From positions 1-64,000 of the forward strand of contig JAYKXP010000131.1 of the NCBI GenBank assembly GCA_037176845.1: DNA of 64,000 nt, given 5' to 3'. The notes below the pieces were generated by a model. That model did no database searches. It worked only from the letters and a program-made list of their open reading frames with translations, and was not told where the DNA came from. This DNA comes from Paramarasmius palmivorus. Taxonomy: Eukaryota > Basidiomycota > Agaricomycetes > Agaricales > Marasmiaceae. Position 1 is the stretch's first letter. Every line of letters starts with the position of its first letter. The position numbers and the translations under genes are program-made. Of the stretch, positions 9,783-20,960 are shown in pieces.

Positions 9783-10620
9783 TGCCACAGGAGAATAGTC
9801 TTGCAAGCACTGGTGGAGCAATGACTTGACCGTAGTGACGTTTTTGCTGAATAGTCGTCTCCTTCGCCAGGACTGCGCAGCGGTATTGGCTGTTAGACGT
9901 GATGGGAGTACTGGGGCTTGGCCGCTGATACTTAGATCGGTGCCAGTATAGCAGTTGAGATAGGCCGTTAGATTGCTGAATGAAAATTTGAAAGACTTTG
10001 GACAGTATGACGTCGAAGCTGCTGGTATAGGCGGAACAGTATACAGCGGGAAGGGCCTTTCCATAGTTACTCGCCTTGAGGTAGCCTCGTAACGCCATGC
10101 CCGAAATGCACGATACTCTGGCAGAGCTGTGCTATTCCATCCAGCTTTGAGCCCTCGATGGGTCAGCCTTCTTAGCAAATACTCCATGTTGCTGCGTCCA
10201 GTGGTCGTGGTCGTGATCAAGGCCACGGCGGAACTTGTTCATCGGATACTTATCCGCTACTGTGAGCTTGTAGAGAGCGTTGCATGTTTGACAGGTTCCA
10301 ATGTTTCCAGGAGCAATCTGGAATGCCTCTAAACCTCCAGTATGTTTATATATGGGGTTTCTGTCCTGGTGTTGTGCACGCTATTTGCGAGAACGATGAG
10401 TTGGTGTAGACTCTGGATCATAATGACAAAACATGATGCTCACCTTGACTCGGACCAGATAGAGACCAGCGCAATTAGACCTTGACTTGTTGTGTCATTT
10501 CAACCAGATAAAGACCTCCATTGACTAGAAACGAAATAGCTGAGGCTCCTGAAACTGGAGGTGAAGTACACGTACGTTCCGTCGCCGGTTTCGCGACTTT
10601 GAGGCTCTGTTCAAACGAAT
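9783..10620. repeat. S block, copy 1, with a small displaced B fragment
   Basis: From about 10265 to 10620 the sequence (GACAGGTTCCAATGTTTCCAGGAGC, then GATGCTCACCTTGACTCGG) matches 26640-26990, 40410-40770 and 58100-58400. Near 10195-10260 a short stretch resembles the beginning of the B block (CACGGCGGAACTTGTTC and CCGCTACT). I see nothing supportable in 9783-10190 beyond weak overlapping frames. Confidence 0.45.
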
Positions 10621-12560
10621 GCCATCCCCTAAATATATTGAGCAGGTCCGATGCGAGTTTGAGCTTGAGAGTGCTGTCAAAAAGGTTGTGGTGAAGATGA
10701 GATCATCGTGGTCGTGGTCAAAGCCGCGGCGTAAGCTTCATCCGCTACTCCCAACATCCTTCTTCCCCAACGTCCTCGACGACACTTTCCTCAACACCAA
10801 CCTCGACAGGGAATGCGGAGACATCTGAGGTTCAGAAAATATATTCAGCCGGCCTCCAAAAACTATCTGCCAGACGCGTCTAGGTCGACACATATTCTCG
10901 CATACCCATTTTCTATTTCAGCACTCTCATCCACAATCCCTCGAAACACTCTTCCCGTACACCTCAGAGAATACTCAGAAATGCACCATTGTAGCATCGG
11001 AATGCGGAGAAGCAGGATGGAGTACGGATAGCAGGTTAAAAACCGCTACGCAACATCCATCTCCCAGACTCAGAACGCCCAACGACACTCCCATTCTGCG
11101 CTATAACACCCAACGCACCTAGAAGATACTACGGCAGCTATTATGCAACTGTCAGAGTCATCACTTTCCATCGGCACCTTCACATGTCGTCGACTTTGGG
11201 TGTTTTGGTACCATTCTCCCAATGTCGTTCAGCATGCTATAAAGCGCGTTTTTCTTCCCTTTCCAGGGCTCCCTGCCAATAGAAGAGCCTCATATACCGA
11301 TCACCATCATTAACTGGAATTTTCAAGGCCCGGAATCGAGATAAAGGTCAACCGAGCACACCCAAACCTCGATATCGTTCCCTGCACTCCCAGACCCATT
11401 TCTCCCATCCGAGGCGTTCCGAAATGGCGATCTATACCCCAGAACGCACATTCAGCTCCATGCCGCATACAACCTTCATTTCCTCAGATACAGGGCGGTC
11501 AACACGATACGCCTTCCCCAGACGTCGACACTACATACACCTGCCCACACCTTCCGCGCTCCCCCTCTCATCTCCCTCATCTCCACCCTATCCCTATCCC
11601 ATACCCTTAGTCTCACTGTATTACAAGGGCTGTTTTATGCAGAGTAGCCGTGTATGTCGACGGATAAATCGCAACGAACACTATACCCTTAAACCACGCC
11701 ACGCCCACACACCCCTTCTCTTTCCGTTTCCACGAGTATCTCCTCCTTCAACTCACCAGGAGGAGACCCTTTTTCACCACAAATTAGCCGGCTTACCGCC
11801 CCCAGCGATCATCGAAAACAGGCATCCACGCCCGTATCCTTACCCACAACACCCATCCTGCCGCCGATCTCATCTCTGCTCATGTCGAAGTATTTCGTCA
11901 CCCATACACGCCCTTCCATGCGTTTTACCCTCCTTAAATCTGCCAGGAGGACCTTTTCTCAGCTAAATCGCGTTGAGCTGTGTTCGAGTGCACACCCATG
12001 CTCATGTTCACGCCCACAGCCTTGCCCACAACACCCACTCCTTCACCCATTTCCTCAAAGGCTCTGATAGTTTGAAGGTTTTCGTGGGGTATAGGGCTAT
12101 GTTTGCATTCTATTGCTCCTCTGAATGGCCCAAGTCCCAAGCACCAGGAACTGGAAACGAGATCAAGAAGGCGAAAAAAGTCGTTGCGTTTATCTAGGAC
12201 CGGGAACGAAAAAAAGGGGACTGGCATAGCACCAACGAAGACTGTACGTTCCTCGACCCATTTCGTTGCTATAGGTCGCTTGTGCTCACGTCGCTTTCTC
12301 CCCATAGACAACGATCACCTCGGCTATGAAGGACGTGAGCGCGGTACTTGGCTCTTCACATCATCGGTGAATACCCACGCTCGTGTTCCACACCTCTACC
12401 TACAGCCCATATCTACTCGGCTATGGGCATAGTAACGTACTTCGTCCTTCTGTTGCACGCGTATGGAATTTGGAATAGAAGCGGTGTAGGCTGAGCGATT
12501 GTAGGAGGCTAAGGAGATCTAGAAGGTTGCGTTTACCACGGAAAAGATCAATCGGAAGCT
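10621..12560 (+). repeat. B block, copy 2
   Basis: Long block also present at 26990-28920 (nearly identical over about 11850-12110 versus 28200-28450), 40780-42480 and 58440-59880. The plus strand is C-rich and yields proline-, histidine- and threonine-rich peptides in several frames (for example PCPQHPLLHPFPQRL), which looks like compositional bias rather than conserved coding. Some GT...AG intron-like borders are kept. No unbroken gene can be built. It may derive from a proline-rich protein gene or be non-coding. Confidence 0.6.
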
Positions 12561-13380
12561 TCCTTCAGAAGGAGACCCAACTTTGATGTTGAGGTATGTT
12601 CCTCGACCCGTTTCGACCCTATACTATACTTATGCACCTCCCTTTTCCCTATACTAGCTCATTGAGCTTGACCATCATACCTCAAGAATTCAAAGATGGA
12701 TGATTTTGGGCGGCCTCGAGTTCCAAGAGGTTGGTACCTGATTTCTTGTTTTCTTGCTTGAAGCTGATCATTTCGCTTCTACAGCATTATACACATCGCG
12801 ATACTTCTCTCTCAATGCCAGGAGAACGTGTTGGCTGGAATTCAAATACGCTTCGTCACCTCTGTTCGTTGAACCCAAACACCAAAGAACACGCTCATCA
12901 CGTTTAGTTCGATGGACACCTCACTTGCTGGTATCTCGACTTTGGGGGCGCTTTGGCACCAGATTTCAGCAAGATAGATGATGGCGGAGAGGAAAGGCAT
13001 AGATAGACGATGTCGATGCGGAAGGGCAACGACGTCACTCCTCTTTCAAGGAATACGCTTTTCGACCTTGCCCAAACACCGGCGTACCCTTCTTTTTGGG
13101 GTGCTTCGAGTCAGAAGGGAAAGGAATGGCGTAGAAGCGGTTTTGGCCCTTGAGCGCGCTTTGACATTAACACCCAAGGCTGATTGAAGGAAGTTAGAAA
13201 AGGTTATCCGCCTGGCTCGCTTCTCAGTGTACAAGGCCTTCGGACGTGTATGTACTTAGGAAGCAGAGTTCACAGTGCTTCCATTCTTCACGCGAACCTC
13301 TACCTGCGCCTTCATTCTACGCTCAAGCATGCCATGGAACTATCTCCAAGCCAGAAGAGGTCCAGTAGTCCGTGAGCCCG
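12561..13380 (+). pseudogene. Q block, copy 2 (truncated)
   Basis: Shares with the other Q copies the exon end TTTGATGTTGAG before a GTATGTTC donor (near 12592), the SLNARRTCWLEFKYASSP-like piece and the segment with HLLVSRLWGRFGTR, but the middle and 3' exons are deleted. Frames change within pieces, so it is a relic. Confidence 0.5.
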
Positions 13381-14062
13381 GTAAAACCTTACCGCAGCTT
13401 TTAAGCTCTCGGTATAGTTAGCAACGGGTTTGGAGCCATCATTCATGTTCCGGTATCAGGTGTCGTTCGCGATGGTCTGGGTTGTGGATTATAGATGCAC
13501 AGTCGGGTCTTGGATGGTTCAGGGTGTAAAGTATGCTCAGGTTCTCAAGGTCGCTTATGCCGCGGCATCCACACACCGGGTTCTTACGGTGTAGAAACCC
13601 AGACGGCTCGGTACTACCATAATCATCCAGGTGAGTTTTTGCCTACGTAATGGGTCCCCGAAATGCTCATCGTTAATCCTGACTTCCAGTCTGATTCTCT
13701 GCAAAGAAACAAAGAATATCACTCGTCGAATAGAACCCACCGATAACTGTCGGATATGGAATACAACGTCAACTCCTGATCGTTCTTTCCTCCGAGAACG
13801 ATACCATTCCGACGACCGATACTGGGTCCAAGATGGCTGGTTCTCAGGTTACGTTGCGAACGTATGTCTTTTCATTTTTGCGCTTAACCGCGAGGCTAAA
13901 CGTTTATCAGCTGTGTTTCTCCCAGCCTCGTCCAGTGTTCAACCAGGACCTGGTGTCGACGCAATCGCGTCAGCCGCGTGTGTATCGTTTTCAGCAGAGA
14001 TCATTGGACTCATGGTGATTATATACGCGCAGAAACGTCGATAACACAATGAAGTTGCGATT
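13381..14062. repeat. P block, copy 2, ending in a W-type segment
   Basis: High identity to 45260-45960. A plus-strand intron (GTGAGTTTTTGCC...CTTCCAG, 13631-13689) and a following exon-like piece with YHSDDRYWVQDGWFSGY are visible. That second part also matches the end of the W blocks (38910-38990 and 54660-54820). Stops interrupt longer reading. It ends about 260 nt from the stop codon of T1, which runs on the opposite strand. Confidence 0.5.
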
Positions 14063-14325
14063 CTGGTGGACATTTTAGCGCTTTGATGACGATCTTTGCA
14101 AGCCAGCTCGCCGTGTTATATTATGAAAAATTAATAATTGGATGCATAGGTAGAATATCATACAGATCAAGTAATCATTATAGAAAACAGGAGTACAGTA
14201 CCAAGGGTACACAACACAACAGAAAACAAAAGAAGGACCATTGCGAGGAAATGAAAGAGATTCGGGGTATCTGAAGAATGTTCAGCACGACACAATTCCA
14301 CAGCAGACATTATTCGACTCGCCCA

Positions 14326-16867
14326 TTACTTGACTCTCCTGGGCATGGTAATTGGTTTCTTTAACGTGCGCTTCTTCCGCCTCTTCTTCGGACGTTCCCC
14401 AGAGTATTCGTTATGCTCAGCTTGTGAATTCTCGGCCGTTGACTCGGACTTTCTCTTCTGCCTGGGATTCCATTCTGGGGCAGGCTTGGGCGTCGATGTT
14501 GCGGGCGGAAGCTTGGTAATTGTGGCTATTTCTGTGAAGTGAGACGGTTAATCTAGCACGGAACAGATGTACGGGGTAACTGACCTTGAATTTGCATAGA
14601 TGTGCCTAGTTGTAACTCTGCATCTTGTTCTCGCACTTTGCTGGCGTAGGATATATATTCTGAAAATTCAAAAGAAACATCAATACAAGAGCACACACAC
14701 GTTGGTTGGAACACTGACCTTGGACCGACGAAGAATCATTCTGTTCCGGTAGACCGCCTTGCTCGTCGAGATGGGATGCACGAGGTGTGCTTTCTGGGGA
14801 ATGAAGAGAAGGGTCACGAATGAAAGCTGAAGACTCAAGTATATCATCGAGCTCTTGTTCACGCAGCTTGATGAGATAGGATACGCCATCTGAAGGATCA
14901 AAAGTCAATTACTGAATGAGCACACAAAGAATGCGACAGACCATGAACCCCTTCAAACCGTGCTTCTTCTTCTTTTCCACCGATAATCTCCCACTCTGGA
15001 TACCCCCAACTTTGAGCCCAATCAGTGGTGGTAGGGTCAAAGCCACGGGCGACTTGCCACTTGCGGAGGGGGGTGTAAACGTCGGTTGACCATGAGAACA
15101 ACATCAGACAACCCCAGACAATCCATGGGATAAGCTTTGCAATCCCCCATCGCCTACATTCCTCCTCAGATATCTCAGATTGACCATTCTTGTCCAAAGA
15201 CCAAAAGTGGGTGTGGGTGTGTCCTTTCTCCCATGATTTGAGTTCTGATATTGACAAGGGACTCGGAGGAGGGTAGATGAAGAGGTAGATGGGTGGGAGG
15301 TCTTTAAGTGTGATGGGGTATCGGTGATGTCCAAACTGTGGGGTGAAAAGCTCAAAGTGGGGTGGGTTAACTATGACTATTAGGAAAAAGGATGATGAGT
15401 CCCATTCCAAACACGATGAAGAGGGAAGACGTACAGCATTTTTCTTCCATTCCCGACACCCCATGGGCATCAATGATCCTTGAACTTTGTGCCAACCAAC
15501 TCTTCTTGAAGTCGTCATGAGGATACTTGAAGGAAACCCTGACATATTCTGGATCATCTAGCTTGAAACTGTAGAGATTAGTACCGACAATAAACCATAA
15601 GACCCACCCTCACTCACCGAATTAACCCATCCCCCATGTTCGTCTTATTCACTAGCCCCCCATAATTCGCTTCCCAGAACCGCTTACCCCTTGGCCACCT
15701 CGCAACAGCCCCCCGTGATGTGGAGTAAACAGTATCAAAACGAAGCCCATCGATGACGTTCAGTGGGAGGTGATACGGCAGATTGCGAAATAGCGATTCG
15801 AGGCGAGATTTGAAGGTCCAGTGAGAGTGGACGTGATCTGAGGATGGGTGGTAGTTTGTTGGCTCGGGGAATAGATCGTCGAGGTATGTGCGTGTCAGAT
15901 GAAGGGATGCATAACGCAGAACATCTTGTTCCAACTGCAATGAAAAGGATTGCTGAAGAAAATTGACAAAGATGTCGTCTTGCAGCATTTGTGCTGAGGG
16001 AGGAACGATAATGTCAAAGGATGTGGTTGAAGAGTCAACCTTAATATAAGGCCCTTTGAGTCCCTTGCACAGATTCCCTTCCATGTTCAACCATATACGC
16101 GACTCGTGGCAGTGCAATTGCTCCTAAGAGAAGAATAGATTAGCTGTAGGAAGCAGGAAAACCAAATCTGGCACGTACTGTCAACATCCAAACATAGAGA
16201 TCCCCCCATAATGACTCCTTGTAGAAATGCGCGAGAGGTACCAATTCTACCACAAATTGATTAAGACCTGATATTGAAGAGGAAAAACAAAACTCACCGT
16301 CATGGAAGATGAGAAAGGGGATCTTGGAGCGGTTCAAGCCATAGAGTTGCCATGCATCAGGCTTCCTATTTGGTGTCAGTGAGATTATTGTGGAAAAAAT
16401 GACAAAAACGAACCCTAGGCCAGCACGGGAAAAGTGCTCAAAGTCACGCTCCCAATAGAACTGTGCGTCTTCGCCCTCGTAGAAGGCCACAGTGTATTTG
16501 GTTTGCTGGTCTGGGCGCACTTGTACCGTACAAATTGTCCTTTGAGCTGATCTGTTTGGCTTACGGCCCAATTCCCCATCCTTCAATTCCCATTCCCATC
16601 CCCACCATTCAGAGGCATCCCCAGTATGGAGTCTCTTCAAGGCGTAAATCTGACCGCGTTTCACTTGTTCAAACTCGTAGGCCTTAGTGGATAAACAACC
16701 TCATTGAGAAGAATACAAACCTCGTCATACTCGGTACGTTCCATCTCCCGCTGGCTATTGATATGGACAACTTCCGCGGTGATCGTTTGCGAATGATTGA
16801 CTTGGTTACCCTCGACATTGTTGATGGCATGGCCACGAACAAAGACCTTGGACGAGTTGAAGCTCAT
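14326..16867 (-). CDS. T-family protein T1, 689 aa, ten exons, C-terminal NLS (intact)
   Basis: Exons (minus strand): 16867-16721, 16673-16414, 16365-16298, 16246-16179, 16123-15618, 15568-15435, 15376-14942, 14889-14719, 14659-14585, 14531-14326. All nine introns are 47-59 nt with GT...AG and the frame is kept throughout (2070 nt). The N-terminus holds an N/Q/G motif, NNVEGNQVNHSQTITAEVVH (residues 16-35). Further landmarks: AQRTICTVQVRPDQQTKY in exon 2, QLYGLNRSKIPFLIFHDE across exon 3, LRFDTVYSTSRGAVARWPRG in exon 5, then IYLFIYPPP, HFWSLDKNGQSEISEEEC and WQVARGFDPTTTDWAQSWGY in exon 7. Exons 8-10 are short and symmetric and add acidic LDDILESSAF, then a basic tail with PKKRRKKR (residues 669-676). 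I recall similar uncharacterised proteins from Marasmius-type fungi; no catalytic motif is visible. A nuclear role is inferred from the tail. Confidence 0.85.
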
Positions 16868-16920
16868 TTGGGCGACAAGGTGGAGGCTTCGATAGCGGAT
16901 ATTGTGGGCATCTGGACCGG

Positions 16921-16927
16921 TATATAT
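16921..16927 (-). promoter_or_regulatory. TATA-like element of T1
   Basis: TATATAT about 54 nt upstream of the T1 ATG. A similar GATATATC motif is kept at the matching position of T2 (about 33217-33224), which supports a role as core promoter or a conserved leader element. Confidence 0.35.
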
Positions 16928-16979
16928 CCGTTGGTAGTCGGTGATTTCCAGCTGCTGGTCCGTGTCAGGCGAATGTTGT

Positions 16980-19060
16980 AATGGAGGCTATACTCATGTC
17001 TGCAACGTGTTGATTTCAGAAGTTCTATTTTTACATGTACGTTGTCCCGAATTCAAGCATGGTATATCCCTTCAAACTCAAATACCAGCCACTTATCTCC
17101 TTCGAAAAACACTCGAGTACGAGATACAACGAAAGACACTGGGTGACCTATGAACTGACCATGGCTGCTTAACCAGAACCCCCCTTGCTGAAGACAGATC
17201 ACTTGCGAATGTCAGAAGGTCTCCACAGAGCTGTACAATCAATACACACTCCCGGCACTCCCTTGATCGTCAAAGAAGATGCAACCTGTCATCAGACGCT
17301 GTCAACATTTACAGCACCCAAAATACACTGACCGAAACTCACATCATACCAATTCTGCTCCTTATCCAGCTCGCGCGAACATAGGCGTCAAAGCGATGCA
17401 TCTAAGTATACAGCATGCTCATGGAAGCTTTGAGACGATAACCAGGCGCCAAACGAGCTTCGATTCATCATTCGGGGAACTTGTCAGCTGCGGAAGGTCG
17501 ACTGCATAGCACGACCCTCATAGAAGCTGCGTCGACAGGCTGTAATCTTCTCAGGCGCTCACGCCAGAGCTTCCTTGTTGCGGTGTTCTACAGCAAGCAC
17601 CAGGAAATCCAAGTTGGCCTATTCAGTTTTGACACACGGGCGTCACAGTCTAGGACATGTGAGCCTGCCCACATTTTGGGAACTTGCTTGGAAGGGAGTC
17701 CATTCAAATCGCAGCATTCAGAGCACTGGAGATTCTAGGAATGCATATCACGGAGAGACCTAGATTTGCGAAATAAGTAAACAGCAACATGAAACATTGC
17801 GAGACCTACAGACGAACGACGAAGAACTTTGAGTTGTTATCCAAGTCCCAATCGTGTTCGGACGAGAAAACGCCAGAATCAACTATCAAATCTCCGAGTG
17901 AGTGCTGAGAGCGAATGTCGGAATGGAGTCTTCCGAGAGTCTCTATATGGTGGCGTGGGTTGTAGCAAGCTCGGGATGATGATTTCCGATGAACCCTGAG
18001 ATCGAGAGCCGGGGCTTTGAGGACGTTCCAATGCTCCATCGAGAGGAGCTTCAGTAGTAGGCTTCAGCTACTACTGGGTTGTACTCGTCTCGTTGGAAAG
18101 GCATTATCCTGCCAAGAGTCCTTTCAGAGGTGACGCAAATCAACCGCAGCGACTTGATCAGATCTCCCCTCGATGAAGACGGGCGTATAGCTGTGTCCGA
18201 TATTGAATGCCATCGATATCGATACACGCTCCTAATACACGCTCGAGCGTCAACGAAAATGAAACCTGTCATCAAAGGCTATTAATGTCTACAGCACCCC
18301 AAATACATCGATTAAACCTCACCTCAAACCATTTTTCATAGTGAATAAACAGCCTCATTTGGACGAATACACAGCGCTTCGTAAGCGGTACGTTCCATCT
18401 GTCTCTAGCTGTTGACGGTCCAATGTTTGGGCATGTGCTTAGAAGAAACTCGGGGGCGTAACACGTCTATTTGAGCGGCGAGTCGCAGCGTTCAGCACTT
18501 GTTCTGCTATAGATTCCTAGGTCGCTAAGAGATATGGGTGTGTGGAATATGTGAACGAAGACTTGATGCATTGCAAGGCCTTGGATTGAAATCAGCAGAA
18601 GAGCCTTGACTTGCTATCCAGATCCCAACCGCGTTCAGAAGAGGCAAGAAAATGTCAGGCTAGAAACGAGCTGTTAAATGTCAGAGTTGAGACTGCAAAT
18701 TAGATTGGAACGACATACTGGTACTAAGTATCGTTCAAGACTTTTGAATACCAAGTCGAACGATGTGGTTTTGCAGCGGCTTGGGTCGTAGCAAGACCAA
18801 CATGATGACGCCGGAGACCGGGAGCTCGGAGCGCTGAGCCTTAAAGACGTGTTTCAATGCTCAACGACGCTTCGAGTGGATGTGCGACTCAGCTACCGCC
18901 GAGTTGTATTTGTCTCATTGATGAGGTATTGTTCGTTGTCGTTCCTGCCAAGAATCCTTCAGAGGTGACGGTTGAGATAGGTTTGAGAAAACACGAACCT
19001 GTATCATCCCAACATGACGTATCTGAATCCTTGCGAGGTGGGCATGCTACATGAGAACGT
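16980..19060. repeat. U block, copy 1 (internally duplicated)
   Basis: The first half (16985-18060) matches 33290-34080 and 48830-49740. The second half (about 18070-18850) repeats parts of the first half (AACCTGTCATCA... near 17285 and again near 18263; the tail near 17800 and again near 18570). No intact gene is seen. The block follows the 5' end of T, so it may contain T upstream sequence, but its long shared segments suggest one more decayed gene that I cannot identify. Confidence 0.5.
18340..18420 (-). pseudogene. orphan fragment of a T gene (exon 1 / intron 1)
   Basis: GTGAATAAACAGCCTCATTT followed by CGGTACGTTCCATCTGTCTC matches intron 1 and the 3' part of exon 1 of T1 (16690-16760), T2 (32985-33050) and T3 (48630-48700). 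Nothing of the rest of T is next to it, so it marks a lost additional copy. Confidence 0.55.
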
Positions 19061-19299
19061 CTGAATGACATGGATATCCCGACGAAAACAGATCCATCAC
19101 TTACCCTGATGATAATCAAAATGCTCGAAACGCAATGGGGTTCAACGGTGAGCTTACGATACAATGAGTTCGTTTGCCAAACACAGTGGGGCGTGGTTGA
19201 ACCGAGATGCAGCCCTATTCGGATGGGTGCAGACTGGAGATCCGTGCCACGTTGTCGTCGGAGTAGTGCCTAGACATCGGAGCGTTCAGCCTCCCATCT

Positions 19300-19580
19300 G
19301 AGAGGTTAACCCAAGAACCTCAACCGGGAAGAAGGCAAAGAAGGTATACGAGGACCTGGATGGGGAAGCAGACAGAGAGGTATGCCTTTGTTCCTGTCCT
19401 GTTGTGCCAGCTGGATGGCTGCCTTTAGGAAGGAGCTGAATTTGATGACGAGGGATACGAAGAAGGGAATGAGGATGTCAAGATATGTTTCGACTTTGAG
19501 TGTCAAGTCACGCCTGGCCAGGAAAAAGCAAAAAAAGCCTTTTCCTTGAGCAACACATTTCCCTCTCTCTCAGACTGTCA
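19300..19580 (+). pseudogene. degenerate copy 1 of the acidic-protein gene
   Basis: CCCAAGAACCTCAACC through GACCTGGATGGGGAAGCAGA matches exon 1 of the gene at 1441. The intron (GGTATGCCTTTGTTCC... TGTGCCAGCTGG) and exon 2 (GAATTTGATGACGAGGGATA, GAAGAAGGGAATGAGGATG) are recognisable, as is the beginning of exon 3 (GAAAAAGCAAAAA). The start, the third donor and exon 4 are lost. Confidence 0.7.
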
Positions 19581-19889
19581 TTGTTGCATCGATTCTGTTG
19601 AGCTGGCAATGAGAATCGCAGGTTCCGTCAACAGGAATTGCATCCAAGCTAGGGTTCTAGTAACGACGCCGGTGATTGTTCTCGAGATATCACGGTGAAT
19701 GGGTCGTTGTACCATTGCTGACGCGCGGAAGTCGAAGCCTGGGTATCGAATAGGAAAATCGATATATCTTAGCTTTGCACAACCTTGAAGTGCAGAATAC
19801 TGGGCCCTGGAAGTAAAAGAATGAGCGTCTGAGATCAGGGTACAATGTGAAGTTAGTGGTACCTCTTGTGACGACGATCGAGAAAAGCC

Positions 19890-20960
19890 AGGGACAGTTG
19901 CTTTAGCGCAACAATGATGAGCTCGCCATTGTCTACGAAACAAAAAGGCAAGGATGAGCGTACGAAGCATAGAGTACAGAAGATGTGGAACATACCTGGA
20001 TATACCACAAACACGAGAGGGGATGTGCGGTCTTTTCACCCTTTTCCAGCGTAGCGGCTATTCTTCGACCACTCCCGATCGCCCGTCACCGCCAGCTAAG
20101 ATATCCCAAGACGCTTAGTCCTCTTGTGCGACATAGAGCACCATTCACATTGTCATCCCCGATAAAACGTGGCATAAGAACCATGAAAGCCTCGGTTCAT
20201 CAAGGTGAGCTAAGGATCCTCCGCAGGTGGAGGTACGAGACAAAATCAACGTTCGGTGTTGACAAGACTGTATCCTGATATCTCGAGAGGGGTAGAAGGT
20301 GGTAGTATAACTGCAGCGCAATTTGCACCAATTTGTCACGGTGTATAGCATCAAAAGCCAAAGCCTGTGTATCGAATAGGAAGAACAATGCATCTCGGCT
20401 TTCCACGACCTCGGAGTGCAGAACCTCTGGACCTGAAAGCGAAAGCATGAGCGTCCGAAATGAGCGTACAATGTGAAGAGAGTAGTACCTCTCGTGATCA
20501 AAATCTCCTTTTGCCATGTTCCGCGCTAGGAAAAGTAACTCTAGCGCAACAACGATGACTCATGCTCGCTGTTATCTATGAAACGAACAGGCAGGGATGA
20601 GTGTAAGAAGCATGAGGTACAGAAGCCATGGAACATACCTAGATACCAGACACTAGAGGTCATGTTCACCCTTCTCTGGTAACGGCTATTCTTCAACCAC
20701 TCCCAACTGCCTGCCACCGCCAGCTAAAACATCCCAAGACGCTTAGACCTCTTGTACGACATAGAGCACCATTCACATTGTCATCCCCGATAAAACGTGG
20801 CATAAGAACCATGAAAGCCTCGGTTCATCAAGGCGAGCTAAGGATCCTCCGCAGTTGGAGGTACGAGACGGAAGTTCGACGTTCAGCATTGGTAAAGCCG
20901 TATCCTGATATCTCGAGAGGGGTAGAAGGTGATAGTATAACTGCAGAGCAATTTGCACCG
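19890..20960. repeat. tandem duplication, two copies of about 440 bp
   Basis: 19890-20324 and 20515-20959 are direct repeats with a period of about 630 bp. The stretch from ACATAGAGCACCATTCACAT to CTCCGCAG (20130-20225 and 20759-20855) is almost identical. A minus-strand frame of 105 codons (20517-20200) with HSEVVESRDALFFLFDTQA lies across it and continues the theme of the neighbouring F block. The same sequence occurs once per unit in the later units (about 35220-35410 and 50860-51220). Confidence 0.65.
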
